64,000 bases of DNA from Physcomitrium patens (GCF_000002425.4 NC_037258.1:17911706-17975705), one strand, 5' to 3'. Shown: positions 11,095 through 24,568, numbered from the stretch's first letter. Notes: a model not told the origin generated them from the letters alone. Program-made: numbers and translations.

Positions 11095-12172
11095 ATAGCA
11101 ACTACCATTGCACAAGCTGAATAAAACAAGAAGTATTACTTATTTGGCAACAAACAATAATTCTACAATACAAGAGATACGGTTGTATAACAGCCAAAAT
11201 CTAACTACCAAATATGGAGTTTTAAATCCACAATAAAAAATAAATTGGAAGTTTTGATCTCAAGTTGAATGACACCAATGATGTCTTTACCTTCCATGAT
11301 GATAAGAAAGACCTTTGATACAACCATCACCATCTACTATGACTTCTATTCTTTGGGTTCAAAAATCTATAATGATAGTAGAAAAAATTAAGGTACTACA
11401 CTACAATACTATAGCAAAAAAAATAAAAATTGGAGTCAAGCTTCCATTGCCTATGTTGAGAAGAATACATGATCAAAGATACTTCTTCTTGTCACAGCGT
11501 TTGTAATGCTGCTCTTTGTACTTCACATCGATCACAATAAGGAAAAAATAAAAGATATAATTTAGCACCACAACACCTCTTTACCACAACATAGAAAGTC
11601 CTTGGTCATGATTCCAAATAAAACTTTACATTGATTTTTCAACAAGTACAATGCTATACTATAACCTTCTATTGTAGCCACATACACATGTAAAAAGAGT
11701 GATGAGGAAGAATTTTGGAATGGTCAGAGCTCGGCTACCACACGAAAAGAAAACAATTTTAGAGTGAGTAGGAAGAGAGTAAAAAAGAAGAGAAGATCGG
11801 AGCTAATTGTTGCATAAAATTTTGCTACACCGCAAGCTTGTTCTTTAATCACAAAAATTCAATTCTTTTTGAGATTCAATAAGTGTTGACAATTGCCTTT
11901 CAACAACATTGCTTGAAAAAAATCAGAAATAATACTTGAAAGCACCATATTGCCCACCTTTGATCAACAGCAATACTTTGACAAAAAAAATAAAAAATTG
12001 CAGCAATCTACATTATCTGAAGAGAATCACTTCGTGAAAATTGGAGCCTCTGAAATGCATCTTACAAAATCCAAAAAAACAAAAACTACGAGAGGAAGGA
12101 ATTTGGGCAGTCTAAATCCCTATCAATGAAGAGACTATTGTCATTCAAAGGTAGCTTCTTGTCTTTTTGATC

Positions 12173-12211
<39 letters not shown>

Positions 12212-12299
12212 ATTTAATCTTTTTCTTTTCTTTTGTCTTATTTTTTTATTTTTTATTTTATTTTATTTTTCTTCTATTCTCTTCTATTTTTTTCTATTC

Positions 12300-12339
<40 letters not shown>

Positions 12340-13151
12340 AAATTATGATTTCTTTTTTTTTAAAAAAATGAAGGCTACCTCCATTAGCCATCATCTAATT
12401 TTAACTATAAAAAAACCTATCTATCATAAAAAATTTTCTTAATAAATTTTATCATAGGTTTCATATCTGCTTTAAGCAATCTATTTTCTATTTTTTTCTA
12501 AAAATTCTACTATTAACTCACAAAATCTATGATTTTAAGTACAATAAGTGTATTTTTTGTACTAAATATTCAAGCAAATAAATTTAGTAAATCATACAAT
12601 TCCAACACACTACTTGAAAGTATTTTCTTAATTCTTACAATAATTCAATCTATTGTCACATCTAATGTAGTTGTTGTAATTTACTGCAAGTAAATTATAG
12701 CTATAGTCTATAGGCTTTTCTTTTAATGGTGACATATCTTATGGTATCACAATGTTAGATAATAACATGATTAGTTAATCCTATTGGCATAATACATTGG
12801 AACAACTTTACTCATACATTATACACATTTATTTATATATCAAGATCATCTATTTTTACCACTATGTATATATATTATTTGAACAAAATTGGTAATTTTA
12901 GTTTTTAAAATTTTAGTATTATTTAAAAAAACTTCTTAAATTCTTCTTTAAATAGATTAAATTTAAATTCTTACTATTATTTTAAAAAATTAATTAAATA
13001 TCAATTATTATTATTTAAAAAATTTCTTAAATTCTTTTAAGAATTATTACTCTTTTTATATTTCTACCCTCTTTTCAAATTTTTCATTTGATTTTTAATT
13101 TTTTATTGCTAATAGTGGCTTATCCTCCTTTGAAATAGATAACAATCTTTG
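11095..13151. other. AT-rich DNA of unknown origin with two (TA)n tracts
   Basis: No recognisable gene. The part from 11.1 to 12.1 kb is less AT-rich with scattered CA-rich words, possibly an older insertion, but no frame or family could be named. (TA)n tracts lie at 12179-12208 and 12304-12337. Confidence 0.3.
12179..12337. repeat. Two (TA)n microsatellites flanking a pyrimidine-rich stretch
   Basis: (TA)n at 12179-12208 and 12304-12337, separated by a T/C-rich stretch (TTTTATTTTATTTT and TTCTATTC words). Confidence 0.9.
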
Positions 13152-13882
13152 TAGTTTCTATTATAGATATTTAACAAAAAGATTTTAGAAATATTCTTAA
13201 AATATTCTATTAGATTTTGTTAGATTTTTAGATTTTAATAGGATATTCTAAAAATATTTTTTAAATATTCTAATATTTTTTAGAAAATTCTATAAGGATT
13301 AAGAAAGTTATCCAAGAAGCTTCTTAAGATTCTTTTATCTTCAAGTAATATGAAAAATTCTCAAAATTATTTTTGAGGTTGTTTTATTATTAAGCAAATA
13401 AAAACTTCTCAAGAATTTTCTTAATACATAGTATATATCTGAGTCGAAATTGAGGAGATGCTCAGTTTGAAGAACATATCTCTTGGAGTTCTAGCTCATC
13501 TCTCTTGGTATCAATTTTGTATTCATCTAGTTTAATCAAATTCTTATTAGTTTTCTTATTGAAACTTTTATGTTCAACTTCTTGTTTGGTCTCTAATATA
13601 GTGTATCCATAATAGTTTATTAAGACTATTCTCTTATTAATACTAAAGCTTGATCTTTCTTCATAGAAAATAGATTATTCTTTTTTTTGAAGGCATCTAA
13701 ATACTTTAGAAGTTGCAAAGTATCCTCTTATAAATTGGAATTATTTAAGAATTCTTATTTTCTCTTTTAGCATGATTGGAGGTAAAGATGTTAATATGGT
13801 TGAGTTTCTTGAGCCCAAATTAGATATTAGTATGGTTGAGTTTCTTGAGCCCAAATTAGATATTATTATAAATATACTTATG
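13152..13882 (+). mobile_element. Family-B chromovirus 5' fragment: LTR, leader and first part of gag
   Basis: Plus-strand LTR (about 13152-13611) matching the 44533-44976 LTR (shared blocks: AAGAAGCTTCTTAAGATTC, TCTCTTGGAGTTCTAGCTCA, TTGGTCTCTAATATAGTGTAT). It is followed by a leader and the gag start at 13772 (MIGGKDVNMVE). The same gag start occurs in minus orientation at 17517 and near 41772. The fragment stops where repeat A copy 2 begins, so it is a truncated fossil. Confidence 0.75.
13791..13862 (+). repeat. Tandem duplication of a 36-bp unit
   Basis: Two adjacent copies (13791-13826 and 13827-13862) of a unit beginning TTARTATGGTTGAGTTTC, differing at one base. The other family-B copies have a single unit here. 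Confidence 0.9.
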
Positions 13883-15077
13883 AAGGTAAATTTCACTCTT
13901 CAACTCAAATTACAAGATGGCCTCAAGAGTTTCTTGTAATTGGTGGTGTAAAAAAAAATTAGTAAAAATAAGAACAAAAGAAGCATAATACAAAAGTGAA
14001 ATAAGTGCAATCAAGTAATTCTACACTACAAAATTAATCATATTCTATTTATTAGATTTTTACTTGATAAAAAATAAAAATAAAAATAAAAAATACTTAT
14101 AAATAGATAATCTTTTTATCTTTTTAATAATATAAAAAAAATATAAATCTAAGTTACTATGAATAAATTATGATGGATTAAAGATAAAAAATAAATAATA
14201 GAAAAGTTAAGGAAATAATATTTATCTTAAAGATAACTTACTTATAAGATCACGAGTTTAAGCCTCATTAAGGCTCACAAGTAGTATATATGGATATCTA
14301 AGAGAGGCCATGAGGCCTTAGTCTTATCTTCCTACCTATTTTCAAGGTGCTACAACCTACATGGAACTTGTGTACCTCTCTTTCAACAAAGACAAGACTA
14401 GCTACTAGTCCTCTTATGTCCTATTAGTAAATCTAATATTTTTTCATTTTTGACTACACCATGGTATTTAAAAACATCCAATTAGCTTAGAAACCTTATA
14501 TGGCCTTCAAATCTTACTACATTTCTTTATAATGGCTCTCAAGATGGTAACTCTCAATTTTAATAAGGTCTTAAAGTTTTCTTTAAAAATTCTTAAAAAA
14601 TTCTAAATAAATTATAAATAAATTATAAAAATAAAATAATATTTTTATAATAATAATATCTATTTAATAATATATTTATCTATCTTGGTAATTTTTTATA
14701 ATGATAAAATCAATTTACATCTGTTAAAATTCTTATTTTTTATACAATTAACTAAGAAGACATGAAGTTTTCTTTCATGCTTCTTCTAATTTCTAGCTAA
14801 TATTTATAGTTTTTTTATAAGTAATACATATAGATATAAGGCCAATATAAATATTGATCTTAATAAATAATTCTTAATATTTAATAATAAATAAAACTAC
14901 TAAATCAACTAAGATAATTGCCTCCAAGATATACCAAGGCTCTGTTTCTATAACTAACATTCTAATTTTTTTATGTATCTAAGGATTTCTATACTATTTA
15001 CCATGTATTATAATTTTAAGCACTTTAAATGCATCTTTTTGTTTTTAAACAATTAATGAATTGATTTGATGGCTTAC
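13883..15077. repeat. LTR-like direct repeat A, copy 2
   Basis: Second copy of the 1.2-kb repeat at 7364-8588. It starts TGAAGGTAAATTTCACTC and ends GATGGCTTACA. GAGTTTAAGCCTC at 14254-14266 resembles a tRNA-type B box in a more canonical form than in copy 1. It directly abuts the family-B gag fragment on its left. No open frame. Confidence 0.65.
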
Positions 15078-15576
15078 ACATAGCAACTATCTGGAATGAC
15101 TTATAAAAGAGAAGAATTTAGAATTCATTGTTTAAAATCTACTATTTAAAAAGTAACATGGCTACAAAAACTATCAATTTTTTAAGATCAAAATGAATGA
15201 GCTATTGCTACTTAATATTTCAACTAAATTAGATTGATCTAGATCACTATTCAAGAAAAAAAAAATGACTTGAAATCTATTTTGATCAAGACTTTTAAAG
15301 ACAAAAATATACTAAAAATAATTAAAAAATTAATATTTTAGATTCTTTTCTAACTTAAAAAGAGCATAATATCAATCAAAATGGCTTACATATCTGTTGA
15401 TTGTTTATTGTTGGTCTTTCTTACACTAACACTAGTTCATTGGAATAGTTTTTTATTTTATTTTATTTTATTTTTAACCAGGTTCATATTTGAGATACTT
15501 CATTAACAATACTCACTTGACCAAAAATTCTACAACCTTTGGATGGTTAAACAAGACTTAATTACTACTTCCTAAC

Positions 15577-15623
<47 letters not shown>

Positions 15624-16073
15624 TTCTAAAAGTTTAATCAAGTATTCTTCTTATTAGCTTAGAATATTTGGATTTTTTTGTGAAGAATTAAATTGAATAG
15701 AAGAAAAAATAAATGAATATATTAATTACTTATCTTAAATTTTAGAATTTTATTTTTCTAAGTTCCAACCAATTTTGATGATTTGCTACTTAAGGAGTTG
15801 AATAAGAGTGATTTTAAAGATGAATTATTTGATCATGTATATAATAAAAATCACACTTTATATTCTTTACATCTATTCTTCAAAGTTCTAGTAGGAAAAT
15901 CTTCTCATTCGATAATTTGCAATTAAATTGAATTATTTGAAAAGACTTTTTTTACAAAATAAGGTCCCAATTATTTGACATCAAATTTTCTTGGAAAATC
16001 TAGTCTTCTTGAATATTGTAAAAGGACTAATATGCCACGCCTAAAATTCTAACCTTCTATCATTTGTTAAAGA

Positions 16074-16104
<31 letters not shown>

Positions 16105-16535
16105 GGTATAGTGTTAATTAATTAAAATTCTATCTTCATGAGTTTTGAATTCTCTTTTTTTAAAGTCACATCTATCAATTTGTAGTTAAGATTGAGCTTA
16201 TGGATTCTCTATACCAATCATTTTGTATTTGTGGATAAATAGCCACATCATTTTCAGACGTAAGACTATTAGAAGTTTATTTAAATTGTAGGGGGGGGGT
16301 TAAGGTCAAATTCTTTGATCATTTTCTTTAATTCTTAAAATTGAGTACCATCAAAGTTCATTCCTAAGATATCTTTAATTTTAATGTCATCAATTAAGAT
16401 ACTTAAAACTATCTCTACTTCATTGTTTTATTAAATAAAAAATCCTTCTGAATAATTGACATTTATTACTTCATTTATGCTTGAAGTAGGATGTTTTGCT
16501 AATTATTGGATGAATTCTCCATCCTCCTAATTTTA
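15078..16535. other. AT-rich decayed DNA, probably further retroelement remains
   Basis: No gene can be named. The stretch next to 16535 reads on the minus strand as a continuation of the neighbouring protease fragment (words like LDDKIRRMENSS) before dissolving. It holds a (TA)n tract (15582-15615), a poly(T) run (16076-16104) and a run of nine G at 16292-16300. Confidence 0.3.
15582..15615. repeat. (TA)n microsatellite
   Basis: Pure alternating TA, about 34 bp, followed by a T run. Confidence 0.95.
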
Positions 16536-17390
16536 TCATCCAAGGCCTATATAACTTAATAGGGTAGGTTTGATTATATCAAGTTGAGTCAATTTATTTC
16601 TTCTTAAATTAGTAAATCTGACCTTCTTTTTTAACTCTTGTTTGAGTTGAAGAATGTGCATTTCATCTTTAGAAGAATCAATAGAAATTATTTCTAATGC
16701 TAATCCTTGGAGTTGAATAAGGATCTTTATTAAATTTTTTACAGGGCCATAAATGATATAGAATTTTGTACCACTCCAATCAATTTTTGCCTTAGCTATT
16801 CTTAATTTGAGTCTACCTAATAGTAAGGAATAAGAGTTCTTATTTGCATGCATATAAATAATATGGAAAGTGATGAAATTCTCTTCATTTCTTTTTGTTA
16901 CCTTACATCTACTAATTTAGCTTAAGGAGGTATCTTAGCTTTAATTAGCTATATTAATTACATAAGAAGAAGGTCTAATGATGCTAAGGCCCAACTTCTC
17001 TATAGTTTTTATGAGTATTATATTTAACCTACTACCTCTATCCACAATTGTGTAAAAAATGATCTTGTCAACTATTGATACTTTTAATTCTATTGCTTTG
17101 ACTTCTTGTGCCTCTTGAATTGTTCTTATATGAGCTTAGATTTTTGCCTTAGACTTTTGATATCTTCTTACAGGTAAGCCTATTTTAAAAATCCTTCTCA
17201 TTATTGAAAAAACCTCTGATAGTTGTGTAATAGTTATATTAACCTTAATTTTTTTAAGTCCTCCCATAAATCATATGATTCTACTTGGTTTTTTTTTCTT
17301 TAAATGGAAGTAAAGTATTAAATTCAAGATTTAAAACTCTTGACTCTTTCTATTCTTTTGTAAAAATAAATATCTCTATATGGATTTTTT
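16536..17390 (-). mobile_element. Ty3/gypsy fragment with aspartic protease (third gypsy family)
   Basis: Minus strand. An open stretch at 16853-16536 (105 aa) contains NSYSLLLGRLKLR, the C-terminal LLGRPWLR-type signature of retropepsin-like proteases in plant Ty3 polyproteins, followed by WSGTKFYIIYGP and an acidic linker. Upstream on the same strand (about 17050-16860), VDRGSRLNI and TIEKLGL match the active-site side of the protease. The protease differs from that of family I, which sits at about 19.9-19.3 kb. The fragment is truncated on both sides and strongly decayed. Confidence 0.65.
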
Positions 17391-18107
17391 TCTTTATTAT
17401 CTTGCGATAAATTTTTCAATTTAAAATTTCTTATGAGCTAAAGAATTAGACATATTTATAATAACATCTAACTTAGACTCAAAAGATTCAACCATATTAA
17501 TACTTTAACCTTTAGCCATCTTAAAAAAAAAAAAATCTAAAATAATATCAGTATAGAAGAAGGTACTTTGTAACTTCTAAAGTGTTTAGATGCCTTTAAG
17601 AAGAAGAATAATCTACTCTCTATTAAGAAGAATCAAACTCTTTTATTAATAAGAGGACAATCTTAACAAATTGTCATAGATACACTATACATGAGACCAA
17701 ACAAGAAGTTAAACTAAAAAATTTTAAGATGAAAGCTAACATGAACTTAATTAAACTAGATGAATATAAGATCAACACTAAAAAGGTGAGCTAGAACTTC
17801 AAAAGATATGTTATTGAAACTAAGGATTTCTTCAACTTTGACTCTTATATATACTAAGTATTAGGAAACTTTTTAAGAAATTTCCATATTACTTGAAGAT
17901 GAAGCAATCCCAAGAAGCTTCTTGGATAATTTCTTTAATTTTTAAATGTTTTTTAGAACTTATTAGAATATTTTAAGAATCTTCAAAAACCTTCTAAAAA
18001 TCTTTTAAAAATCTTTTAGCATCTTTTAGAATCTTTTAGAATCTAATAGAATATTCTAAAAATATTCTTAAAATCTTCTTATTGAATGTTTGTAACAAAT
18101 TTTGTTT
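17391..18107 (-). mobile_element. Family-B 5' fragment (LTR, leader, first part of gag), minus strand
   Basis: Mirror-orientation counterpart of 13152-13882: LTR about 18107 down to 17672 (its inner end reads TGTCATAGATACACTA on the plus strand), leader, gag start at 17517-17519, then about 125 bp of gag. It separates the family-I reverse transcriptase (to the right) from an unrelated protease fragment (to the left). The TGTCATAG/CTATGACA-type termini are shared with other family-B and D LTRs. Confidence 0.7.
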
Positions 18108-20800
18108 CGAATAAGATTAAATGAACTTCTTCTAACCTTGTCAAAATCTTTTCACAATCATTAATATGATCTGCCACAAACTTCTTACATCCTTTTGAAT
18201 CCAATATCTCATCTTATTTTTCTACTTCAAATTCTTTAATTAATATATTATCTAAAAAAGTATTATTATTCTTAGAATTAAATCTCTTAATAACTTATGC
18301 CTTCCATTCATTATGTGGTACAAAATTTGTAGCCTCTTGTAGTAAGGTACACATTTTGACTAATCTTAATGGTATCTTCATAGTTGTAAAATCTCTATTT
18401 TATATTGTTAATTAAAATTAATCATATCCTAAATAAAGATCTTCCATAGAATAAATTTCTCTCTTTGCAAATTCCTCTATAAATTTATCTATAATTAGAC
18501 TTCAATCCATATTTCTAATAATTATTTTATTTTTTAATTGCATATCTTGAATAAACCTCAATATCCTATTTTTCATAGGTATTATGAACCACTAATTAAA
18601 ATATGGTACAATAGTTGGTTCTAAAATTTCTATTATAATCTTTTCATTGAATAATTCAATTAGATTTGGCAAATAATTCCTTGAAATTGGAATTAGCCTA
18701 TAATTCCATAGTTTATGTGGAATTACAAAAATAACCATAGATGCTATAATATTTGGATCAATGCATTCTATTTCATGTGGTTTAAATGTGAATGCTTTAT
18801 CATGTCATGAAAGAATTTCTTTTAAATATTTCTCTTTATTTCATGTCAAAAAATTCATCACACCTAGCTATTAAACCATTTAATGTCAATTCATCTTTAA
18901 ATTCATGACATATTTTTCTTGAACTTCTTAAATTAGATTACATAAAAGCCTTTTTATTTCTCTCTTTAAAATCCAATGGTAGTCGCAATGCAACTAATTT
19001 AACCTTCTTTGCAACAATCTTATATTTTATGTTCACCTTTATTTCATACTTATTAATATAATCATTTATTTCTTCATAAAATTTCTTAGGATGTATATTT
19101 ATTATCTCATCACTACCTTCAAAATCTAAATCCAATAATATTTACAAAGTATCCATAATCTCACCAAAGCAAGATTCTTCAAACATCTCTAATATGCATT
19201 CGATTTTATCAATCATTCTACATTTCTTCAATTCATGTTCAATATTTTTAAAATTTTTTTTCTATATTTTTTAAATTATTTATATTTTTGAATGAAATAT
19301 TTTTATCTTGTGATAATCTTATAATTACCTGATTTCTTTTATTAGATAGGAAGCAATCAATTCTTCTATCATTATAACATTGCTTTATAATAGCCTTTGA
19401 TAAAAATCCTTTGAATCATTAAGATCTTTAAATTATTTGTATATCTTCAACAAAAGATGTTCTTTCAAACTATCCTAATTTCTTTCATGATTTACACAAA
19501 CTATTAAAAATTACACCACTCTCTTTCCATCTTTATTTTTTATCTTTGCATATGCTAAACTATCATCTATTACCTTTATTTCCATTTGTATAGCAATAAT
19601 ATATGATTTTTTTAATATAATAGGATGTATGAATATATCTTGTATAAAAAAAAATATCATTTATGAATAATATCTTCTATTATTATCTTCATATTTATAT
19701 ATGTTCTATATAAATCTTCCTTTGAATTATTTGCTATTCTTATTATTTATCCATATTCAATATCAATAAGCTATTTTCTTCTTTTATACAATTTTTTTGA
19801 TATGAAATTGATTTTAGAACCATAATGAATCAATGCTATAAATGGTTCTTCTAAATTTTCTAATTTTATCAAAGTTTTGTAGTAGCACTTATTCAATGAC
19901 TTTAAGAATAATGACTAGAAGCATAAATCACATCTTTTTTTTCTATAAATCTTATTTGTAAGACATTTCTAAAAAATTGCATTTCATCTTCTTCATCTTT
20001 ATTACTTTCTATTTCTCTTATTTTTTGTGAATTTGATGTTATAGTATCTCCTATAAATTACTATTTTTTCTTTATTGTATCAATAATAATTTCATAAAAT
20101 TCACGCTTTGTAATTCCTAAAATTTCATCAATTGTGAATTTAATATTTTTACTTAAAATCCTTACTTCCAATACTTTCTTCAAATTTCTAGCACCTTCAA
20201 TATCTGATTATAATTCATAAGTAGGAGCCTTTGCCTTTTTTTTGTAAAAATATTCTTAGTTGTCTCTTTATGCATAGGATTCTTTTATTATCATGTTTTT
20301 TTTCTTCTTGTAGTTTTTTTTATGGCCTTTCATTGTTTTCATCTCTCTTTTGTTTTGTTTCTATTAATGCTTCATCCTAATTCCTTGTAATATAAACATG
20401 CAATAATAATCCATCTATTAGATGATTCCACCCAATAATTTATCAAATGTTATTGCCAACACGTTTTAAATCATTTCTAGTAAAAAATTTCATCTCAACA
20501 CGACTCATTGTATTTGACTACAAAGTATTAGATTTTTTTATAAATTCAGGATTTATTCTTAAATATTTGTTAAGATTTGCTTCTATTCAATATATTAATG
20601 CTTTATTACTCGAGATTTTAAATCCTTTCTTTGTAAGCTCCTTCATTCTTCTCTTATCAAAGTTTGTGTCTAATTATCTTCTACTTTCTTTTAAGTATAT
20701 CACACCATCTTCAAAAAAAACAACTCTTTTGCATAATGCCTTTGTAAAATCTAATTGTCTTTTTTTTGATAAATAAAAATATTGTCTTTCAAATTCTTAA

Positions 20801-20827
<27 letters not shown>
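20801..20827 (+). repeat. Poly(T) run
   Basis: About 27 T residues within the decayed gag of family-I copy 2. Confidence 0.9.
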
Positions 20828-20834
<7 letters not shown>

Positions 20835-21397
20835 CTTCTTAGATCTTTTAATCTACTCCAAAAACAACTTCTTTGTAATCCAATTACTAACTTCTAAGAA
20901 AAACTCATCATTCAATGCTTAGATAATTTTTTTTATGAACCTCCAAAATGTCCTATAATAGACTTTACTTAATTTCTTAGCTCTAATGCTGAGGCTAATT
21001 CAAATAATTGAACCATCTTATTTCAAAAATATGCTTTAATTCTATTTTTTAATATAATACTTTAAGTATTTTGTAATATTCTTCCTTTCAAATTGATCAA
21101 TCTTATCCAAATTTGCTTATAATTCTTTGTATGTCATATCTTCTTTGTTATCTTTAACTTATTGGTGTTGCATGAATAGAATAAAAGCCTCAAATATGCT
21201 TGCAAAGTTGAGATTAAAATATATACCTTGTGCACTACTTGTAGTTCTACTTCTAATTCCATTCAAAGTATCAATTGAAGCATTATCAAAAGCCTTTCTT
21301 TCCATTCTCTTACCTTCCTTCTCTATAATGTAAATAAATCAGAAATAATTTTAAATATCTTCTACCTCAAGCTTTTTAAGTTGGATTCACCAAATAT

Positions 21398-22873
21398 ATT
21401 GTATTATCTGAATTCTTCTTTAAAAATGTGCTAGAGACTTAGTTGTAGAAGATAAAAGAAAATTACAATAACAAAACCTAAAAACTCTAATAGAATCATA
21501 TGTAATTGAAATTAAGGCTTAATTAATATAATCAAATATTAATTAAGTTCAATTAAATTTTTAAATAAATTTTAAAAGAAACATAAAAAAAAATCTTAAT
21601 TAATCCTAATAAAATCTTAATCAAATCCTAAAAAAATACTAATCAAATCTTAGATAAATCTTAGACAAACCTTAATTAAATCCTAAATAAATTTTAGTCA
21701 GATTTTTAAATTTTTTTGATTAAATCCTTATCAAATCTTAAATATTAATCAAATTTTAATCAAATTTTAATCAAATCATAAATCCTAATTAAATTTTAAT
21801 CAATCCTAATCAATTTTTAATCAAATCCTAAATATTAAAAAAATTCTTAATAATCCAATAGCAAATTAAAATTTTAATAATTAGTGATTAAACCATTGAT
21901 TTTAATTCAAATTTTACATTCTTTAAAACAGCTAAGTTAGCAAGAAACACATAAATTTTTAAGAAGATTGTATTTATCAAGTAAAAGATAAATCCTAAAA
22001 TCTACTCAAGTTTTGGCTAGCTTCCTTTTCCAATCTTGATCCTAATCTCCCCAAGCCAAAATCACATAATTCCATAATTAAATACTTCTCAAAATTCATA
22101 TATTTTTTGAATATCAAGTCTACTACCTACATATATAAATTTCACCTCCATTCAACTAGTATATTGCTAAAGATCTTATAAACCTCATTAACCTTCAAAA
22201 CCCTATTTTTAAAATTTCAATCTACTTGAATTTTAATAACCTTCAATTCAACTATATGATCATGCTAAAATTTATAACATACAATAAGAACACCTATAAT
22301 TACAAATCTATAAAGTTTCACTTATAGATCTACTATCAAACTCACAAAATTCTTTCAAATGTAAATTCTTTATTAATTTCACAAATCAGATTCATCAAAA
22401 ATAACATTAACTTTTCAAAGTTTTTTTAAAATCAATATAAATTTAAATTATTCAAAACTAAAATTCAAAAAAAATCTTACAAAGTCTTTTTCTCAAATAC
22501 TACTCTTTGATTTATAAAAACTTTGAAATCTTTGTAAATGTGCAATTTTGTGTATTGGGGTCTGATTTTGACTTAGGTTGATAATTGGTCCTCTATGGGT
22601 ATTAATTTTTGATAATCTAAGGTATTTTTTTAATGAACTCTTAATTCTTTTCTATATATGCTTATATTTTTTTTAATCTATCTTATTTTGCCTTTTTTAA
22701 GGCTCTATAAAATAAATAAAATTTATTTTTATAAAAAATAGTGCTAATACTAATAGGTTTTATTATCTATATATCATTAATTTATATTTTTTTGTTATAT
22801 ATTTTTAATTAAGCTCTTTTATAATAAAATATATTTTTTTTCAGCTAATAGCTATATTATTATATAACACTAT
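21398..22873 (-). repeat. LTR of family-I copy 2
   Basis: About 1.47 kb. It matches 26868-28549 in order: the ACAATAACAAAACCTA block, the CCTAAA-rich array (21590-21850), the GGGTCTGATTTTGAC block (22558), the TTTTGCC...GGCTCT block (22688-22706) and the outer end ATAACAC (22866). Relative to the solo LTR it shows many C-to-T and G-to-A changes. Confidence 0.75.
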
Positions 22874-22979
22874 TTTAAGATGCAATAAATTATGTGGTAT
22901 AGCATAAAACTTTATATATAATTACACAAGTAACTCTATAGTATGCAAATGGTTTTATGCTTTTATTATAATAGCTAAT

Positions 22980-23500
22980 ATCTAGGCCAATTTTGAACTA
23001 TAGATGTGGCAACAATTGCATGAGCTAGCCACAAGTAATAGCCCTAACTGTATTATATAAATCCAAAGTCATCTCAAATCCTATCAAAACAAATCTTGTG
23101 CCTTTAGAACAAACTTAAAGCTAGTTCTTAAATTCCAATTTTCAATCTCCAAATGCCTCTATTTTTTGCTTTAATCAACCATTTTAGTGGTTAGAAGTCT
23201 GATTTTGATCTTGTCCTACAAATAGCCAATTCTTGAGTATCAACCCAATCTATTTTAGGAATTTTTTAATCTGACCCCATCTTCAACTTAATCCTAATAT
23301 CAACCATATTAATTATTTATTTCTTCTATTATTTTTTTATTAACTTATGGCCTTTTTAAAGCAATAAAAGAGTTTTTATAACCTAAAAGATAAAATTATT
23401 AATCAATCTTTAATCTAATAGCTATTCAGATAAGAAAATAAACTAAGAGACTTTTATAAAAGTAATATTTAAATGTTTTGAATTCTTATTGAACCAAGTT
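22980..23500 (-). repeat. Fragment of a related LTR
   Basis: AGTCTGATTTTGATC (23197) followed by TCTTGAGTATCAACC and later TATGGCCTTTTTAAAGC repeats the order of landmarks in the family-I LTRs (TCTGATTTCGACC, CTTCGGGTATCAAT, TTATGGCCCTAAA). It is more diverged, so a second, older or sub-family LTR piece lies next to copy 2. Confidence 0.4.
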
Positions 23501-23536
23501 AATTAGATATTAATAAAAAAATTAATTTTCATTATA

Positions 23537-23989
23537 TTTTCATTATATAATTATCCTAAAACATGAAAATGTAAGAGTTATAATAAGAAAGCTAACAAGA
23601 ATTTGATTTAACTAGATGAATATAAGATCAATATCAAAAATAGTAAATTAAAGCTCCAAAAGATATGTTGTGAAGATTAAAGTTTTCTTCATTTTTTGTT
23701 CTAATATAAATTAAACATTAAGAAGTTTTTATGTTGCTTAAAGATGAAGCAACCTTAAAAAGCTTCTTAAAAAAAATTTATATTGCTTAAAGATGAAGTA
23801 ATCCTAAAAATATTCTTAGATAATTTCTTTAAATTTCATAGAACTTTCTAAAATCTGCTCAAATATTTTAAGAACCATCTAAAATCTTTTAAAATATATT
23901 AGAAATATTTGAATCTTATAGAACCTTCTAAAAAGTAATAAAATATTTTAAGAATATTCTTAAAATATTCTTATTAGATATCTATGATA
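23537..23989 (-). repeat. 3' LTR of chromovirus C
   Basis: Reverse complement of the LTR at 44533-44976. The polypurine tract of the element (minus strand AAAGAAGAAATAATA, just above 23989) precedes it, as AAAGGGAGGTGATA precedes the LTR at 44533. Confidence 0.7.
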
Positions 23990-24563
23990 TTATTTCTTCT
24001 TTTACTTTGAAGTTCCATGAGGAGTATCAATTTCATATCTATTTTTTTTTTTTATTATATACAATAATCTATCAAAGACTTTATAGAAAAATAATCCTAA
24101 AATAAATTTAGGTTTTTGGAGATAGTATTGATGAAACTCTTATATCTTTTGCAATATATTAATGAAATTTTTATTTGTTTTTATATACATTCATTGATAT
24201 TGTAGCCATGCCAACAAATAAAATATTCTAACTTACTTCTTTTTTATTGAGAATCAAGGACCTTTTCCACCTCATATTCCATAAGTTTATCTATTTTAAT
24301 GCAAGGAAATGATCGCTATATTCTTCTTAGAATAGTTGATTTTGAATAAGCATCTAAAAAAAATATAAAAGATTAAATGTACCTTTATAGATGTCGATAG
24401 TTCCAATTGATAAGCTACTAGATTAATCTATTTTGAAATATAAAATGGTCCCAATCTTCAATAGTCCAACTTATCATAAGGCCAATTAGTCAAAATACTT
24501 TATCAAAGAAGCCATACTTATTTCCAACTTATAAAACAAAAAAATTCTTTCTAAATTTGTTTA

Positions 24564-24568
24564 AAGAT
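24564..24568 (+). repeat. Target-site duplication of the copia element (left)
   Basis: AAGAT directly before the LTR TG; identical to 31553-31557. Confidence 0.9.

Larger units (their letters stand above)
18108..22873 (-). mobile_element. Family-I Ty3 element, copy 2 (LTR, gag, protease, RT start)
   Basis: In minus-strand order: LTR (22873-21398), TGGTGAATCC leader, gag region (about 21345 down to 20.4 kb; homologous to copy-1 gag around 21.0-21.1 kb), aspartic protease region (about 19.9-19.3 kb; EPFIALIHYGSKIN resembles the active-site segment), a pre-RT spacer (19135-18938; KYKIVAKKVKLVALRLP), and the beginning of reverse transcriptase (18.9-18.1 kb; RFIQDMQ and similar). It ends where the family-B fragment begins. 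It is a very decayed fossil with dozens of breaks and base composition shifted to AT. Confidence 0.75.

Noticed and set aside
7364-15077. One full-length LTR element bounded by the two A repeats
   Set aside because: No PBS after the left copy or PPT before the right copy, no coding between them, no matching target duplication, and family-B DNA directly abuts the right copy; two separate copies are as likely.
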